A stretch of 64,000 bases of DNA. It comes from Thinopyrum elongatum (lineage: Eukaryota > Streptophyta > Magnoliopsida > Poales > Poaceae). Position numbers and translations under genes: made by a program. Position 1 is the first letter of the stretch. Every line of letters begins with the position of its first letter. The DNA lies in contig CM022303.1 of the NCBI GenBank assembly GCA_011799875.1, positions 282,244,850 through 282,308,849 of the forward strand. Direction: 5' to 3'. Shown here piece after piece: positions 32,709 to 46,100 of this stretch. The notes below the pieces were generated by a model, which saw nothing but the letters and a program-made list of their open reading frames with translations, was not told where the DNA came from and did no database searches.

Positions 32709-34273
32709 TGAAAGTGCAACTAATCCCCGGGTGGTTTTGGTAATTCATAACAACATATAGCTCATTAAACTAATATCCATTCAAGTTTAATATTTCAGAA
32801 AGTTCAATGATTGGCATGGCATGGACTAGAGATGTGGACCCCTCAAAGTGCTAAGGACACATATTGGCAAAAGCTTAAGACTCTTCATTTCTATTTTAGT
32901 GATCCAAGATCATATGGAGTCCATAGGAAAGCCAATACTATTAAAAGGGGATGAGGTGCTGCTTAATGGTCTACTTGCTCAAAGTGCTTAGTGATATTAC
33001 TCTAAAACCCTCAGCCACTCTCTCATTCCAAATATGTCCAAAACTCAAAGTCAAACTCGGCCCCACCAATTTGATTTATCCGGCGCCACCGGGTTCAGTT
33101 GACATAGCCACTGCCAGAAACCCTATACAATTCGGTCACACCAATACGGATCTTGTTCTCACCGAGATGGCCTTGCAAACTCTCTGTTGCCTGTTGAAAT
33201 TATTTCAGTCTCACCGAAATGTGCAATCGGTCCCACCGAGTTTGCCTGACAAACTCTCTTTTTGCTCTTTGCTGAAATCGGTCTCACTGAGTTCAAGCAT
33301 TCAGTCTCACCAAGATGAGGTTTTGCACTAGCCCTAGCACATCGGTCCCACCGAGTTGTTCCAGTCGGTCCCACCGAGATTCCTAATGTTCACATTTTGA
33401 ACTGAATCGGTCTCACCGAGTTCTTCTATTTGGTCTGACCGAGTTGGGTCAAATGTGTGTGTGGAGGCTATATATACCCCTCCACCCCCTTCTCCATTTG
33501 AGAGAGAGCCATCAGAATGTGCCTACACTTCCACTACTCCTTTTCTGAGAGAGAACCACCTACTCATGTATTGAGACCAAGATATTCCAATCCTACCACT
33601 AGAATCTTGATCTCTAGCCTTCCCCAAGTTGCTTTCCACTCAAATCATCTTTCCACCATAGCCAAATCTGTGAGAGAGAGTTGAGTGTTGGGGAGACTAT
33701 CATTTGAAGCACAAGAGCAAGGAGTTTATCATCAACACACCATTTATTACCTTTTGGAGAGTGGTGTCTCCTAGATTGGTTAGGTGTCGCTTGGGAGCCT
33801 CCGACAAGATTATGAAGTTGAACCAAGAAGTTTGTAAGGGCAAGGAGATCGCCTACTTCGTGAAGATCTACCCGAGTGAGGCAAGTCCTTCATGAGTGAT
33901 GGCCATGGTGGGATAGACAAGGTTGCTTCTTCGTGGACCCTTCGTGGTTGGAGCCCTCCGTGGACTCGCGCAACTGTTACCCTTTGTGGGTTGAAGTCTC
34001 CATCAACGTGGACGTATGATAGCACCACCTATCGGAACCACGCCAAAAATCTCTGTGTCTACATTGCGTTTGCCTTCTCCAAACCCTTCCCTTTACCTTC
34101 ATATGCAATGTTTTACTTTCCGCTGCTACACTCTTAGAATTGCATGTGTAGGTTGATTTCTTGACTTGTACTAGTTGCTAAAATCTGCCAACAATTAAAA
34201 TTGGGAAAAGGTTAGATTTTTATTTGGTCAAGTAGTCTAATCACCCCCCTCTAGACCTACTTTCGATCCTATA
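32709..34273 (+). repeat. Copia 5' LTR (1,565 bp)
   Basis: Begins TGAAAGTGCAACTAATCC and ends TTCGATCCTATA (CCTACA in the 3' copy). It contains about nine near-copies of TCGGTCTCACCGAG between 33100 and 33445, and TATATATA at 33469-33476. Confidence 0.88.
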
Positions 34274-34275
34274 AG

Positions 34276-34287
34276 TGGTATGAGAGC
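34276..34287 (+). other. Primer binding site, initiator tRNA-Met type
   Basis: TGGTATGAGAGC differs at one base from the standard TGGTATCAGAGC and lies 2 bp after the LTR. Confidence 0.75.
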
Positions 34288-34357
34288 TTTGGTCTCCATT
34301 TGCCTTGATTTCCGTAGCATTGGTGATCATAGCCTTGGTTGCACAACCTAGGAGAGT

Positions 34358-36545
34358 ATGGCGTCTAGCGAGGGAAATTACAACCGTAGAGGTCCTTGCT
34401 TTGATGGTACTAATTTTCCTAGTTGGAAGCATAAGATGAAAATGCATATTCTTGGTCATAACCCCGCTGTTTGGGCTATTGTGCGAATTGGCTTGCAAGG
34501 AGAATACTTCGAGGATGGAAGAGAACCGGATCGTGAAGCGTTCGCGGAAGAATTGAAGATGTTGCAATACAATGCTCAAGCTTGCGATATTCTCTTCAAC
34601 GGATTGTGCCCCGAAGAATTCAACAAAATCAGTCGCCTTGAGAATGCAAAGGAAATTTGGGATACTTTGGTTGATATGCACGAAGGTACCGACTCCGTCA
34701 AGGAATCCAAATTGGATGTGCTTCAAAGTCAACTTGACAAGTTCAAAATGAAGGATGGTGAAGGAGTCGCCGAAATGTACTCTAGGCTTGCTCTCATCAC
34801 AAATGAGATTGCCGGCTTAGGAAGCAAAGAGATGACCAAAAAATTCATCATCAAGAAGATCCTAAGAGCTTTGGATGGAAAATATGATACCGTGTGCACC
34901 TTGATCCAAATGATGCCCAACTACAAAGGTCTCAAGCCAACGGAAGTCATTGGTAGAATTGTTGCTCATGAGATGTCACTCAAGGATAAGGAATAGCTCC
35001 ACAACAAGTCTAGTGGTGCTTATAAAGCTTCATGTGATGCTCCTACAACATCAAGTGAGAAACAAGTCTTCAATGAAGAATTGAGCTTAATGGTGAAGAA
35101 CTTCAACAAATTCTACAAGAATAGAAGCAAAGAGAGAAGTTCCAAGTCAAGGTCCTACAATGACAAAATATCTTCTAGTCATGATCGCAATTGCTACAAT
35201 TGTGGAAGACCTGGACACTACTCCAATGAGTGTACGTCTCCCTACAAGAAAAGAGAAGATTCACCCAAGAGGAGAAGTAAAAGAGATGAATCACCACCAA
35301 GAGAGAGAGAAGGAGTAGAGATGATCGTTATGAACGAAGACCCTCTCATAGAAGCAAGGATTCGGAAAGGAAGGACAAGTCATCAAAGAGCTACACAAGA
35401 CGATGACATGAAGCTCACGTTGGTGAATGGGTATCTGGTTCCGACTCCGACAACTACTCCAAGAGAAGTTATCACTCCGACTCCAAATATACTCAAGATG
35501 AAGGTGTTGCCGGTCTTGCACTTGTATCATCCAACTCCTACGTCATATTTGACTCACCAAATGAAGGAATTGGAAGATGCTTCATGGCTAAAGGCCCTAA
35601 GGTATCACACCCCGAGTATGTTGATTTCAATAGTGATGAAGATGATTTGCTAGGTGATGATGGTTTACTTGTTGACAACACTAGTGATGAAAACTATGAT
35701 GAAATTGCTATTAATCATGCTAATCAAGATGAAATGAATGACAATGATAAGAAGGAGATTGAGCGTCTAACTAAAGAACTAAACACTCTTAAGTTAGCTC
35801 ATGAAACAACTCTAGAGGATCATCGAGAGCTTCTAAGAACTCATGAGAAGCTACGCTTCGAGAAGCTAAATTTAGAGCAAGAGCATGGGTTCCTAAAAGC
35901 AATCAAGATGATCTTCGAAAGTAGAGTTCTTCTTACATTGCCAAGCATTTACTCTTGTCTACTTATATTCCACAAGTAAAATCTAGCAACAAGAGCAAGA
36001 AAGATTCTTCCTCTAGTAGTAACAATAATCATGCTAAATCCAATATTGTTGCTTCTAGTAGTTCTCTTGATTCCCCTAATGATTCTCTTAGCTAAGTTAC
36101 ACTTGAGCAAGAAAATAGTTTATTGAAGGGAATTATAGAGAAAGGTGTTTACAAGAGCCTTGCCGGAAGTAAGCAATTTGAGGAAATTATACGCAAGCAA
36201 GGAAGGCACCGGAAGAATCAAGGTGTTGGTTTTGAACGGAAGTTCAATGCCAATGGAGTTGAGTGGGAAGAAGATCAATATCCCAAGACGAAGTTTGTTC
36301 CTCAACAAGAGAAGTATGACCCCACTTCTTTCAAGGGAACACAAGCTCAAGATGATCTTCCACCACAAGACCACAAGCTAAAAGGCAAGGACAAGCTTCA
36401 AGAAGAGATTGATTCATTTGAAGAAGCTCCTAAGGCCATGGTCAAGTGGGTTCCCAAGACTACATCAAGTTCTACTTCATCAAGTATGACTACAACTCCA
36501 AAGATTCCCATCAAGTTGATGTGGATCCCAAAGAAGAAGAACTAG
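34358..36545 (+). pseudogene. gag: Copia gag (UBN2 type) with stops and a frameshift
   Basis: ATG 34358 opens a 212-codon UBN2-type capsid (FDGTNFPSWKHKMKMHILG; KEIWDTLVDMHEGTDSVKES; SRLALITNEIAGLGSK). It is closed by TAG at 34994-34996, after which the same frame continues to a CCHC knuckle, CYNCGRPGHYSNEC, near residue 280. A one-base slip in a GA-rich run near 35310 shifts the frame; the continuation includes a D/E-rich segment at 35584 (EYVDFNSDEDDLLGDDG), a coiled coil (KKEIERLTKELNTLK), another stop near 36095, and a C-terminal domain ending at 36545 (KAMVKWVPKTTSSSTSSS). Gag forms particles and binds RNA; the three lesions make this copy non-functional. The protein ends without any protease or pol following, which is unusual. 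Confidence 0.8.
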
Positions 36546-38287
36546 AGAGTTCTTGAGGGTGACTCCGCCAACATACATCACCCATATTCATTTTGGCAAG
36601 GATAAGTGCAATCAACTTCCATATCTTGCACTAGTTCAAGGAGTCACAAACCCTCATGTTGGTAAGACAATGGACAAGGTAACCTAATGCTTTCATGGAC
36701 ATCATCATATGTGTGTTTCACTCTATGTCTATGGATATCCTTGTGTGTTCCTTGTGGGACTAACCCATGTAGGTATTGAAAGTGCAACTCACTCCAATGG
36801 ATTGCTCCAAATGATCTACATCAACATTGAGCATCCACATCTTCAACACCTACATCAAGTCATCATCGACAAAACCCAAGGTTAGTTCATCCCTCTAAGG
36901 GGGGATATCACATCTAGGGGGAGCTTTGCTCTAAGAATTGAGCTAAAGCAACTCTAATGATGTGAATACAACATGCTTTATGTAAAAGTGGTAACCCCAC
37001 TTGTGCTTAAACGATGAGTATGACCTATGATCAAATGATCTCATTTGACTCCTAAGTCAATATACTCATATATAGATGACCTAGTCATCGCCAATTGCTT
37101 GATAGATGCTAGAATGTTTGTGCATGTTTTGCCACATGTTTTATTTGCCATCTTATTGTGTGAGCATGTTGGTTGCATAATTTTCTCCATTCGAGGACAT
37201 CCATTTGTTGCGTTGATTGTTTGGTTTTTCTTTTTGCCAAATGGATGGACAAGAATGCCTAAGTACTCCCTCTAGCTATCTATGCTTTTTCTCATCTCAA
37301 ACTCTATTCATGCTACATCACAAAGTTTGAACAAGTCGAATTCGGACCCTCCGAGTGAGGAGCACTTGGAGCCACCGATCCGTCAAGGGCTTAACTTCCA
37401 AAACCTCTTAATGCCTTTCGGTCAGACCAACTCACTCCTATTCGGTCTCACTGAAATCATTAAGTTGATCTAGGTTTTTATCTCGGTGCAACCGATTAGA
37501 ACCATTCGGTCACACCGAGTTGCAACAACTGCTAGCAGTTTTGCATCTTGGTGCCACCGAGTAGTTCCACTCGGTCACACTGATAGCGCCTGGGTATTTA
37601 TACTCTGCGTACCCGTACGGTTGAAAATCACTTCAACCGCACGAGCCCACACCCCAGCACTGCCACCCCTAGTCTCCGGATCGTCGCCGTCGTCGCCAGT
37701 GACCTTCTGCCGCTGGTCTCCGCTGCCGTCAACGAAATCCTCACCGATGTTGCCGCCGTAGCAAGTCTGTTGCCAAGTTAGGGTACGGATTTGACCCTTT
37801 GTGCTTTCCATAACTCCGATTCTTGCACAAAGTATAATGCCCATGTTCTTCTCACGTATGAGATTGATCTATCCACCAAAAGAACTCCTTAGAATAGATT
37901 TGATGCAAAAACTTAGGGTTAGGTTTCCGCCAAACCCATCTCGGACCGACCGATCTGAGGATCTCGGTCACACTGATTGTCCCTGGCCATTGCACAAGTA
38001 CAACTCGGTTTGACCGAAGTGTACTGATCAGTGCGACCGAAATCACTTTCTCTATGAAACCCTAGCATCTCGGAGTCACCGAACTGCGTTTTGGTCTGAC
38101 CGAAACTGTGTGTTTAGACTCTATTAGTGCTTTGGTGTCACCGAGTTTGTCAAATCGGTAGCTCCGAAATGCCTTCTGCAGAAAACTAAAATTAAGTTTT
38201 TGACTCAATATTTTGCAAAATAAGCTGCACTTTGTGATGCTCATCCACTCTATCTATACCCAACTATTCACAGGGTCAGTTTCAGCT
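36546..38287 (+). other. Spacer with promoter-like sequence and repeated TCGGTC motifs
   Basis: No pol. From 36546 to 37400 the sequence is the AT-rich text usual after gag in this family. From about 37400 to 38170 at least a dozen variants of TCGGT(C/G)nnACCGA occur, as in the LTRs. A TATTTATA box at 37595 is followed by a C-rich leader-like stretch (37620-37760). The TATTCACAG at about 38264-38272 could be a splice acceptor before ATG 38288. I infer a separate promoter, leader and intron for the downstream frame. Confidence 0.45.
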
Positions 38288-40189
38288 ATGTCAGAGGGCA
38301 GTGATAGTCAGAACAAGTCTGAAGAGCAGCTCAACCTCAGTGAGGGCACTAGTCCCTCTAGCAGCTATGATGAGGGGAGTAGGAGCACTCCCAGCAATTT
38401 GCCTAAGGCAGCCATCAGGACCAGAAAGAAGAGAACATCTGAATCTGAGGATGAGGACTTTGTTATTGAGGAGGAGGTGACCTCCAAGAAGAAAGTACTC
38501 AAGAAAGAATATGCTGCTGTTGCTGCCACAAAGCCTGGAATGCAGAATAAAGCTCCTGCTAAGAGAGCTCCAATGTCAAAAGCCAGAGCCTCAACTCAAG
38601 AAACTGCTGCTGCAGCAAGTGGTGCTGGAAAAGAGAAGAAAGAAAGGAAAAGAGGAAGATGGTGCAAACTTGTAGATCCAATGGCTGAGTTTGAAAAGCA
38701 TTCTTCTGATGAAGAAGATGATGAGGAGGAAGAGCCTGATGCACCTCCTGCAAAGACTCAGAAGCTTATGGGGGATGCCATAAGGACTGGGGCTGCTCCA
38801 TCTAAGCCCAAGTCTGCCCCCAAGCTTTCAGCTCAAGCTCAAGGTCCCAAGACAACTACACCAAAGAGATCAATAAGGAATATACCTGCCGCTGAAAAGA
38901 ATAAGGCCCCAGTGCCTGAAGCTCAAGAAGAAGAAGAGTCACAAGTGCTCAGAAAGCTGAAGCCAAAGATTTCAGATCATAGTGATGATCATCCTATGGC
39001 AGAGAATATGAAGCTAAGAAAGGATGCAGGTCTGAGACTTTGGAGACAGACTGATCCCTATGCCACCAGAAGAAGAACTGCTGTAGACTACCGCTTTTAC
39101 ACCAAGGAACAACAAGATTTCTATGAGACTGTCCTTTTGGACAAGAAGCCCATTGTTTGTGATATGAAATGGGTTGACTAGAAACACATTGATGACAATG
39201 AAGACTACTTCCCAAGTGTGCATGAGAGCTTTAGATTGAATGGTGTTGACAAGTTCGTTGGTCAGAAGTTGACTAAGTGGAACGATGAGATGATCATGCA
39301 ATTCTATTCCATTGCTCACTTCTACCCTGATGGAAAGATTGTATGGATGACTAAGGGAACAAGATATCAATCTACTATCTCAGAATGGGCCAAGCTGATC
39401 AATGCCCCAGGGGAGGAAGAAAATGACATTGATGTATATGCTAAGCCTAGGAAGGATCACAACTCCATGGCTAATATGTACGAACCAATTCCAGATGAAG
39501 CCTTGGAGACTCACAAGTTTGGATCAATATACTATCTGCTTGCTGGTTTGACCACCATCAACACTATATTGAGGCATACTCTTTTGCCCAAGTCAGGAGA
39601 TCATAGAATGACCCGTGGTCACTCCATCAACTTGCTTCACTTGTTTGATGTTCCTCAGAAGTTCAAGGTGATGAGCTTGATTGTAGAAACTGTGAAGAGA
39701 ACAACTGCTGATCAGAAGAGATCTTGTGGATATGCCCCTCACATTCAAATGTTGATCAATTCCAAGATGGGAACCGGGACATACCTACTTGATAGAGATC
39801 ATCTTCCCCTAAGGCCAGATTTTGAGGACAACGAGGTTGTCATGGATGCATCCCATCCTACCTGTGCAGAAGCCCATGAGAAGAGAGAGAAAGCAAAGGC
39901 TGCAAAAGCAGCAAAGGCAGCAAGTGCACCAGATGCCTCCACAATGATGCTCAAGACCAAGCAAGATCAACTCAGTTATCTGCTTGAGGCTACAGTGAGA
40001 ATTGAGAAGGGCCTGGCCACCCTGACTCAAAATCAGGAAAGTCTTGAGAGGATCATTGAGACAAAATTTCATGACCTAGATATGAAGGTCACTGAGATAC
40101 AGACCATTGTGGAGAAGCTCCAAGAAGATGCTGAGGACAAGGAGGATAGACCAACTACAAATACTTTTCAGAGAGTGCCAAGGGCATAA
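38288..40189 (+). pseudogene. Second long reading frame of the Copia element, one in-frame TAG
   Basis: Frame from ATG 38288 to TAA at 40187-40189 (about 633 codons), broken only by TAG at 39179-39181. Residues 1-260 are low-complexity and basic/acidic (SESEDEDFVIEEEVTSKKK; SSDEEDDEEEEPD; AAATKPG...). The part from about residue 270 to 510 is globular (KLTKWNDEMIMQFYSIAHFY; GTRYQSTISEWAKLINAPG; SIYYLLAGLTTINTILRHTL; DHRMTRGHSINLLHLFDV). It is reminiscent of the 'putative plant transposon protein' domain seen in many grass retroelement ORFs; I recognise the style, not a verified match. A C-terminal coiled coil follows (QLSYLLEATVRIEKGLATL, EIQTIVEKLQEDAEDKED). It occupies the place of pol. Function unknown. 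Confidence 0.55.
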
Positions 40190-40905
40190 AGGTCATCAAC
40201 AATTCCAGTTGTCAGAGACTCCAGGACTACTACTTCAGCACCTACAGCAACTGCCACGGTTGTACCTCCAGTGTCAACCCCTCCAGCTCCACAGACTTCC
40301 TTAGAAGCATTTGCAGATGCCCTCCTCTCCACGCCATATATGCACACCGGAGCGACAAGCCAGAAGACCCCTTCAGGAGCTCCCAGAGATCGTGCCTAGA
40401 GTGCCGTATAGCACTATACGTTTTCAAACTTTTTGTAACTTGTTGCCAAAGGGGGACAAAGTGTATAAATCTTAGGCTTCGAGAGAGTGAGTGTTGGTTT
40501 TATTTGCTTCTCTTGCTACTTTGATCATTTGGTTGTTTGATTCTTATGTTACTTTTTGTTATGCTCGTGAGATACTTATGATCATGTGTTTGATCATACT
40601 ATGCTTAATGTGTGGTTGCTTTCTTATATCCATGAATCTGTGTATGATCAATCACCTTTTACCCTTGGTGATGAGTGCATGTTATTTAACTCTTATCATT
40701 TTGAGTGCTCCACCAAGATGTATGTGACATGGAAGAGTGACCCACGATCCTAATTGATTGTGCATTTGCATTCAAAAGCAAATTTTTAAATAATGCACAA
40801 ATTTAGGGGGAGCTCTTGCTTATCACATACTTCTCAAAGCGATAATGTATTTCATTCATATTATCATTTGTCGAAGCTTTGATCTATATGTTGTCATCAA
40901 TTACC
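40190..40905 (+). other. 3' untranslated interior of the Copia element
   Basis: No gene. T-rich with typical family phrases (TTTAGGGGGAGCTCTTGC near 40800). Ends at the polypurine tract. Confidence 0.5.
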
Positions 40906-40919
40906 AAAAAGGGGGAGAT
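40906..40919 (+). other. Copia polypurine tract
   Basis: AAAAAGGGGGAGAT directly before the 3' LTR; primer for plus-strand synthesis. Confidence 0.8.
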
Positions 40920-42500
40920 TGAAAGTGCAACTAATCCTCGGGTGGTTTTGGTAATTCATAACAACATATAGCTCATTGAACTAATATCCATTCAAGTTTA
41001 ATATTTCAGAAAGTTCAATGATTGGCATGGCATGGACTAGAGACGTGGACCCCTCAAAATGCTAAGGACACATATTGGCAAAAGCTCAATACTCTTCATT
41101 TCTATTTTAGTGATCCAAGATCACATTGAGTCCATAGGAAAGCCAATACTATTAAAAGGGGATGAGGTGTTGCTTAATGGTCTACTTGCTCAAAGTGCTT
41201 AGTGATATTGCTCTAAAACCCTAAGTCACTCTCTCATTCCAAATATGTCCAAAACTCAAAATCAAACTCGCCCCACCAATTTGATTTATCCGGCACCGCC
41301 GAGTTCAGTTGACATAGCCACTGCCAGAAACCCTAGACAATTCGGTCACACCAATACGGATCTCGGTCTCACCGAGATGGCCTTGCAAACTCTCTGTTGC
41401 CCGTTGCAATTATTTCGGTCTCACCAAAATGTGCAATCGGTCCCACCGAGTTTGCTTGACCAACTCTTTGTTTGCTCTTTGCTGAAATCGGTCTCACCGA
41501 GTTCAAGCATTTGGTCTCACCGAGATGAGGTTTTGCCCTAGCCCTAGCACATCGGTCCCACCGAGTTGTTCCAGTCGGTCCCACCGAGATTCCTAACGTT
41601 CACATTTTGAACTGAATCGGTCTCACCGAGTTCTTCTATTCGGTCTGACCGAGTTGGGTCAAATGTGTGGAACGGTTGGATTTTGTGTGGAGGCTATATA
41701 TACCCCTCCACCCCCTTCTCCATTTGAGAGAGAGCCATCAGAACATGCCTACACTTCCACTACTCATTTTCTGAGAGAGAACCACCTACTCATGTGTTGA
41801 GACCAAGATATTTCAATCCTACCACTAGAATCTTGATCTCTAGCCTTCCCCAAGTTGCTTTCCACTCAAATCATCTTTCCACCATAACCAAATCTGTGAG
41901 AGAGAGTTAAGTGTTTGGGAGACTATCATTTGAAGCACAAGAGCAAGGAGTTCATCATCAACACACCATTTATTACCTTTTGGAGAGTGGTGTCTCCTAG
42001 ATTGGTTAGGTGTCGCTTGGGAGCCTCCGACAAGATTGTGGAGTTGAACCGAGAAGTTTGTAAGGGCAAGGAGTTTGCCTACTTCATGAAGATCTACCTG
42101 AGTGAGGCAAGTCCTTCGTGGGCGATGGCCATGGTGGGATAGACAAGGTTGCTTCTTCGTGGACCCTTCGTGGGTGGAGCCCTCCGTGGACTCGCGCAAC
42201 CGTTACCCTTCGAGGGTTGAAGTCTCCATCAACGTGGACGTATGATAGCACCACCTATCGGAACCACGCCAAAAGTCTCTGTGTCTACATTACATTTGCC
42301 TTCTCCAAACCCTTCCCTTTACCTTCATATGCAATGTTTTACTTTCTGCTGCTACACTCTTAGAATTGCATGTGTAGGTTGATTGCTTGACTTGTACTAG
42401 TTGCTAAAATCTGCCAACAATTAAAATTGGGAAAAGGTTAGATTTTTATTTGGTCAAGTAGTCTAATCACCCCCTCTCTAGACCTACTTTCGATCCTACA
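40920..42500 (+). repeat. Copia 3' LTR (1,581 bp)
   Basis: Aligns with the 5' LTR from TGAAAGTGC to CGATCCTACA. It has the same TCGGTC motif cluster (41345-41660), TATATATA at 41695-41702, and an extra AACGGTTGGATTTTGT absent from the 5' LTR. Confidence 0.88.
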
Positions 42501-43149
42501 GATACTAACTTGGCTGACTCTGTAGCATCACGTGGCCTTTTTATACCTGCCTCAAAACGAATCTCCATTCTTCCTCCTCTAGATTTAGTTAACCTGTCGA
42601 GCATTATCCCTGATGTCTATTTCCTCTTGTGCCTAGGTGCTAGTTCAACAATGAACATGGGAAGTGTTAGTGTACATCAAACTATGAGACTACATATAAA
42701 GAAGCATGCAACTGTAACTTGACTCGAGCAACTACCTTCTTGCTGTTGAAGCTCACAAGGTTCATCTGATCTTGCCAACTCGTCTTGTGTCAAGAGTGCT
42801 TCAGAAGTAGTGTCAGGTGGTAAGGGAGCTTGGGAACTTGCCGCTAGCAGAGTTACCGAACGAGTAACTCGTGCAGATGTTGGTACTGTGGAAGAAGGTG
42901 TTGCAACAACTAGGGTTGTCGTTGCTTGTTCGATGGCAGCTATTCGTTTGTGTTTGGATTGTTTTGCAGCTGGTGTAGCAGGGGATACCATGTTTGTACA
43001 ATTTTCTGGTGGACTTCGACCGTCTAGCACACCATCAGTACCAGCAGAATCTGCATAATTCTTCCGCTTCCATTTCCGTGCGTCCTGATTACTAACACCA
43101 TCCCCTACTATTTTGTGTTCCTTCCTCTTTCTCTTTGCTGTCAAGTCAA

Positions 43150-46100
43150 GCCAACAAGAAAAAGGAATAAAATTTTAGTTCTTCAGAACAAATTGATGCG
43201 TGATACAGACGAACTGAACTTTGATGTTAGTCAACCACATGATAGGAGGATGTAATATGTACAAAAAACAGGATGGCATGAGATAATCAGAACTATGATG
43301 TGTAAACTAAGCAGAAGGCACTTCAATAAATTAGAAGCAATGCAATGGAAGGTAGACGCCATATGAAAGATGCTACAAATATCGCTCTGCCAAGTTAACA
43401 GTGTCTCGTCATAACTGGCATTTAAACAAATGTGAAGCAGTACAAGAAATATATCATATGCAAGATGCAAACAACATCACACTACCAAGTTAAAGGTCTC
43501 TCGTCATTAGTGCCTTTGCATATTCACATCATTGCATATTCACAGCTATGATGTGTAAACTAAGCAGAAGGCATTTCAACAAATTAGAAGCAATGAAAGC
43601 TAGCCACCATATATAAGATGCAACAAATATCACTCTACCAAGTTAAAACTATCTCGTCATTAGTGTCATTTCAACAAATTAGTAGTACAAACTAGAAAAT
43701 AATGCGAGATGTAAACTATATTAGACTCCCAAGTTAAACGTGTCTTATGATAAGTGATTGTTGCAGGTTACACAACAAGAGTACTTTGATGTAAGAACAT
43801 CGTGTGATAGACAGATATTGTATGTTTTAGAAACAGGAACACGTGTCTTATTCACAAGTATAATGTGTAAAGTAAGCAGATGGAATTCAACAAAATTAGA
43901 AGCAATACAAGCTAGACATCATACATAACATGCAACCACATATAACAGTGCCATGTTAGAGGGAGCACATGTGATGGTGGACTAGGGGAGACATGCTCAT
44001 CATCAACACATCTACGTTGAGTGCCTATGCATGTGTTGTCTTCCAAATCTTGTTGGCGGAATGGCGGAGTAGAATCTGTAGAGGCCCTCTGTTTCAGTTG
44101 GTTGGAAGGAGCACCTTTATCTACTGCCTTGCGAATTTCCTTCCGCTTTATTGATTTTGCATTGTCAAGTAAAACTGACAAGAAAAAGCAATAAAATTCA
44201 CTCTTCAGAACTCATTCATGCATGATACTGACAATCACTACTTTGATGTAAGGCAAACACATGATACGAGGATGGAATATGTACAAAAAACAGGACGACA
44301 TGGCATATTCACAACTATTTGTGTAAACTAAGCAGAAGTAATTTAATCAAATTACAAGCAATACAAGCTAGACACCGTATGCAACATGCAAGATAATATC
44401 ACACTGCCAAGCTAGAGAAAGCACCTGGGATGCCGGTTTCGCGGAAGACCGCCATCAGTCCCTGCCTTAATTTCTTCCTTCCTCTTACTTAATTTTATTG
44501 CCATGTCAAGTCAAACCCACAAGAAAAATGAATAAAAATTCGCTTTTCAGAACTCATTTATGCAGGATGCTGATGAGCACTACTTTAATGTAAGGCGACC
44601 GCATGATAGGACGATTAAATGTGTAAGAAAAAAGGACATCATTGCATATTCACAGCTATGATGTGTAAACTAAGCAGAAGGCATTTCAACAGATTAGAAG
44701 CAATGAAATCTAGACACCATATGAAAGATGCAACTAATATCACTCTACCAAGTTAAAACTGTCTCGTCATAAGTGCCATTTCAACAAATTAGAAGTAGTA
44801 CAAGCTAGAGAAGAATGCCAGATGTAACCTATATCACACTCCCAAGTTAAACGTGTCTTATGATAAGTGATTGTTGCAGGTTACACAATAGTAGTACTTT
44901 GATGTAAGAACATGGTGTGATAGACAGATATTGTATGTTCTAGAAACAAGAACATGTGTTTTATTCACAAGTATAATGTGTAAAGTAAGCAGATGGAATT
45001 CAACATAATTAGAAGCAATACAAGCTAGACATCATACATAACATGCAACCACATATAATAGTGCCAAGTTAGAGGGAGCACCTGTGATGGTGGACTAGGG
45101 GAGACATGCTCATCATCAACACAGCTATGTTGAGTGTCTATGCATGTGTTGTCTTGCAAATCTTGTTGGGGGGATGGCGGAGTAGAATCTGTAGAGGCCC
45201 TCCATTTCAGTTGGTTGGAAGGAGCACCTTTATCCACTGCCTTGCTAATTTCCTTTTGCTTTATTGATTTTGCATTGTCAAGTAAAACCGATAAGAAAAA
45301 GCAATAAAATTCACTCTTCAGAACTCATTCATGCATGATACTGACAATCACTACTTTGATGTAAGGCAAACACATGATACGAGGATGGAATATGTACGAA
45401 AAACAGGACGACATGGCATATTCACAACTATTTGTGTAAACTAGGCAGAAGTAATTTAATCAAATTACAAGCAGTACAAGCTAGACACCGTATGCAACAT
45501 GCAAGACAATATCACACTGCCAAGCTAGAGAAAGCACCTGGGATGCCGATTTCACCGGAAGACCGCCATCACTCCCTGCCTTAATATTTTCCTTCCTCTT
45601 ACTTAATTTTATTGCCTTGTCAAGTCAAACCCACAAGAAAAATGAATAAAAATCCGCTTTTCAGAACTCATTGATGCAGGATGCTGACGAGCACTACTTT
45701 AATGTAAGGCGACTGCATGATAGGATGATTGAATGTGTAAGAAAAAATGACAGCATTGCATATTCACAGCTATGATGTGTAAACTAAGCAGAAGGCATTT
45801 CAACAAATTAGAAGCAATGAAATCTAGACACCATATGAAAGATGCAACGAATATCACTCTACCAAGTTAAAACTGTCTCATCATAAGTGCCATTTCAACA
45901 AATTAGAAGTAGTACAAGCTAGAAAAGAATGCGAGATGTAACCTATATCACACTCCCAAGTTAAACGTGTCTTATGATAAGTGATTGTTGCAGGTTACAC
46001 AACAGTAGTACTTTGATGTAAGAACATGGTGTGATGGACAAATATTGTATGTTCTAGAAACAGGAACAGATGTCTTATTCACAAGTATAATGTGTAAAGT

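Larger units (their letters stand above)
32704..42505 (+). mobile_element. Complete non-autonomous Copia element with target duplication GATAC
   Basis: LTRs 32709-34273 and 40920-42500 are flanked by GATAC at 32704-32708 and 42501-42505. Order: 5' LTR, primer site, broken gag, motif-rich spacer, a second long reading frame, polypurine tract, 3' LTR. No integrase, reverse transcriptase or RNase H is present. It splits one exon of the minus-strand transposase-like gene; joining 42506 to 32703 restores the exon frame. LTRs differ by numerous substitutions and a 16-bp indel near 41665, so it is clearly older than the tandem Gypsy array. Family resembles Triticeae Maximus-type Copia (from memory). 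Confidence 0.88.
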
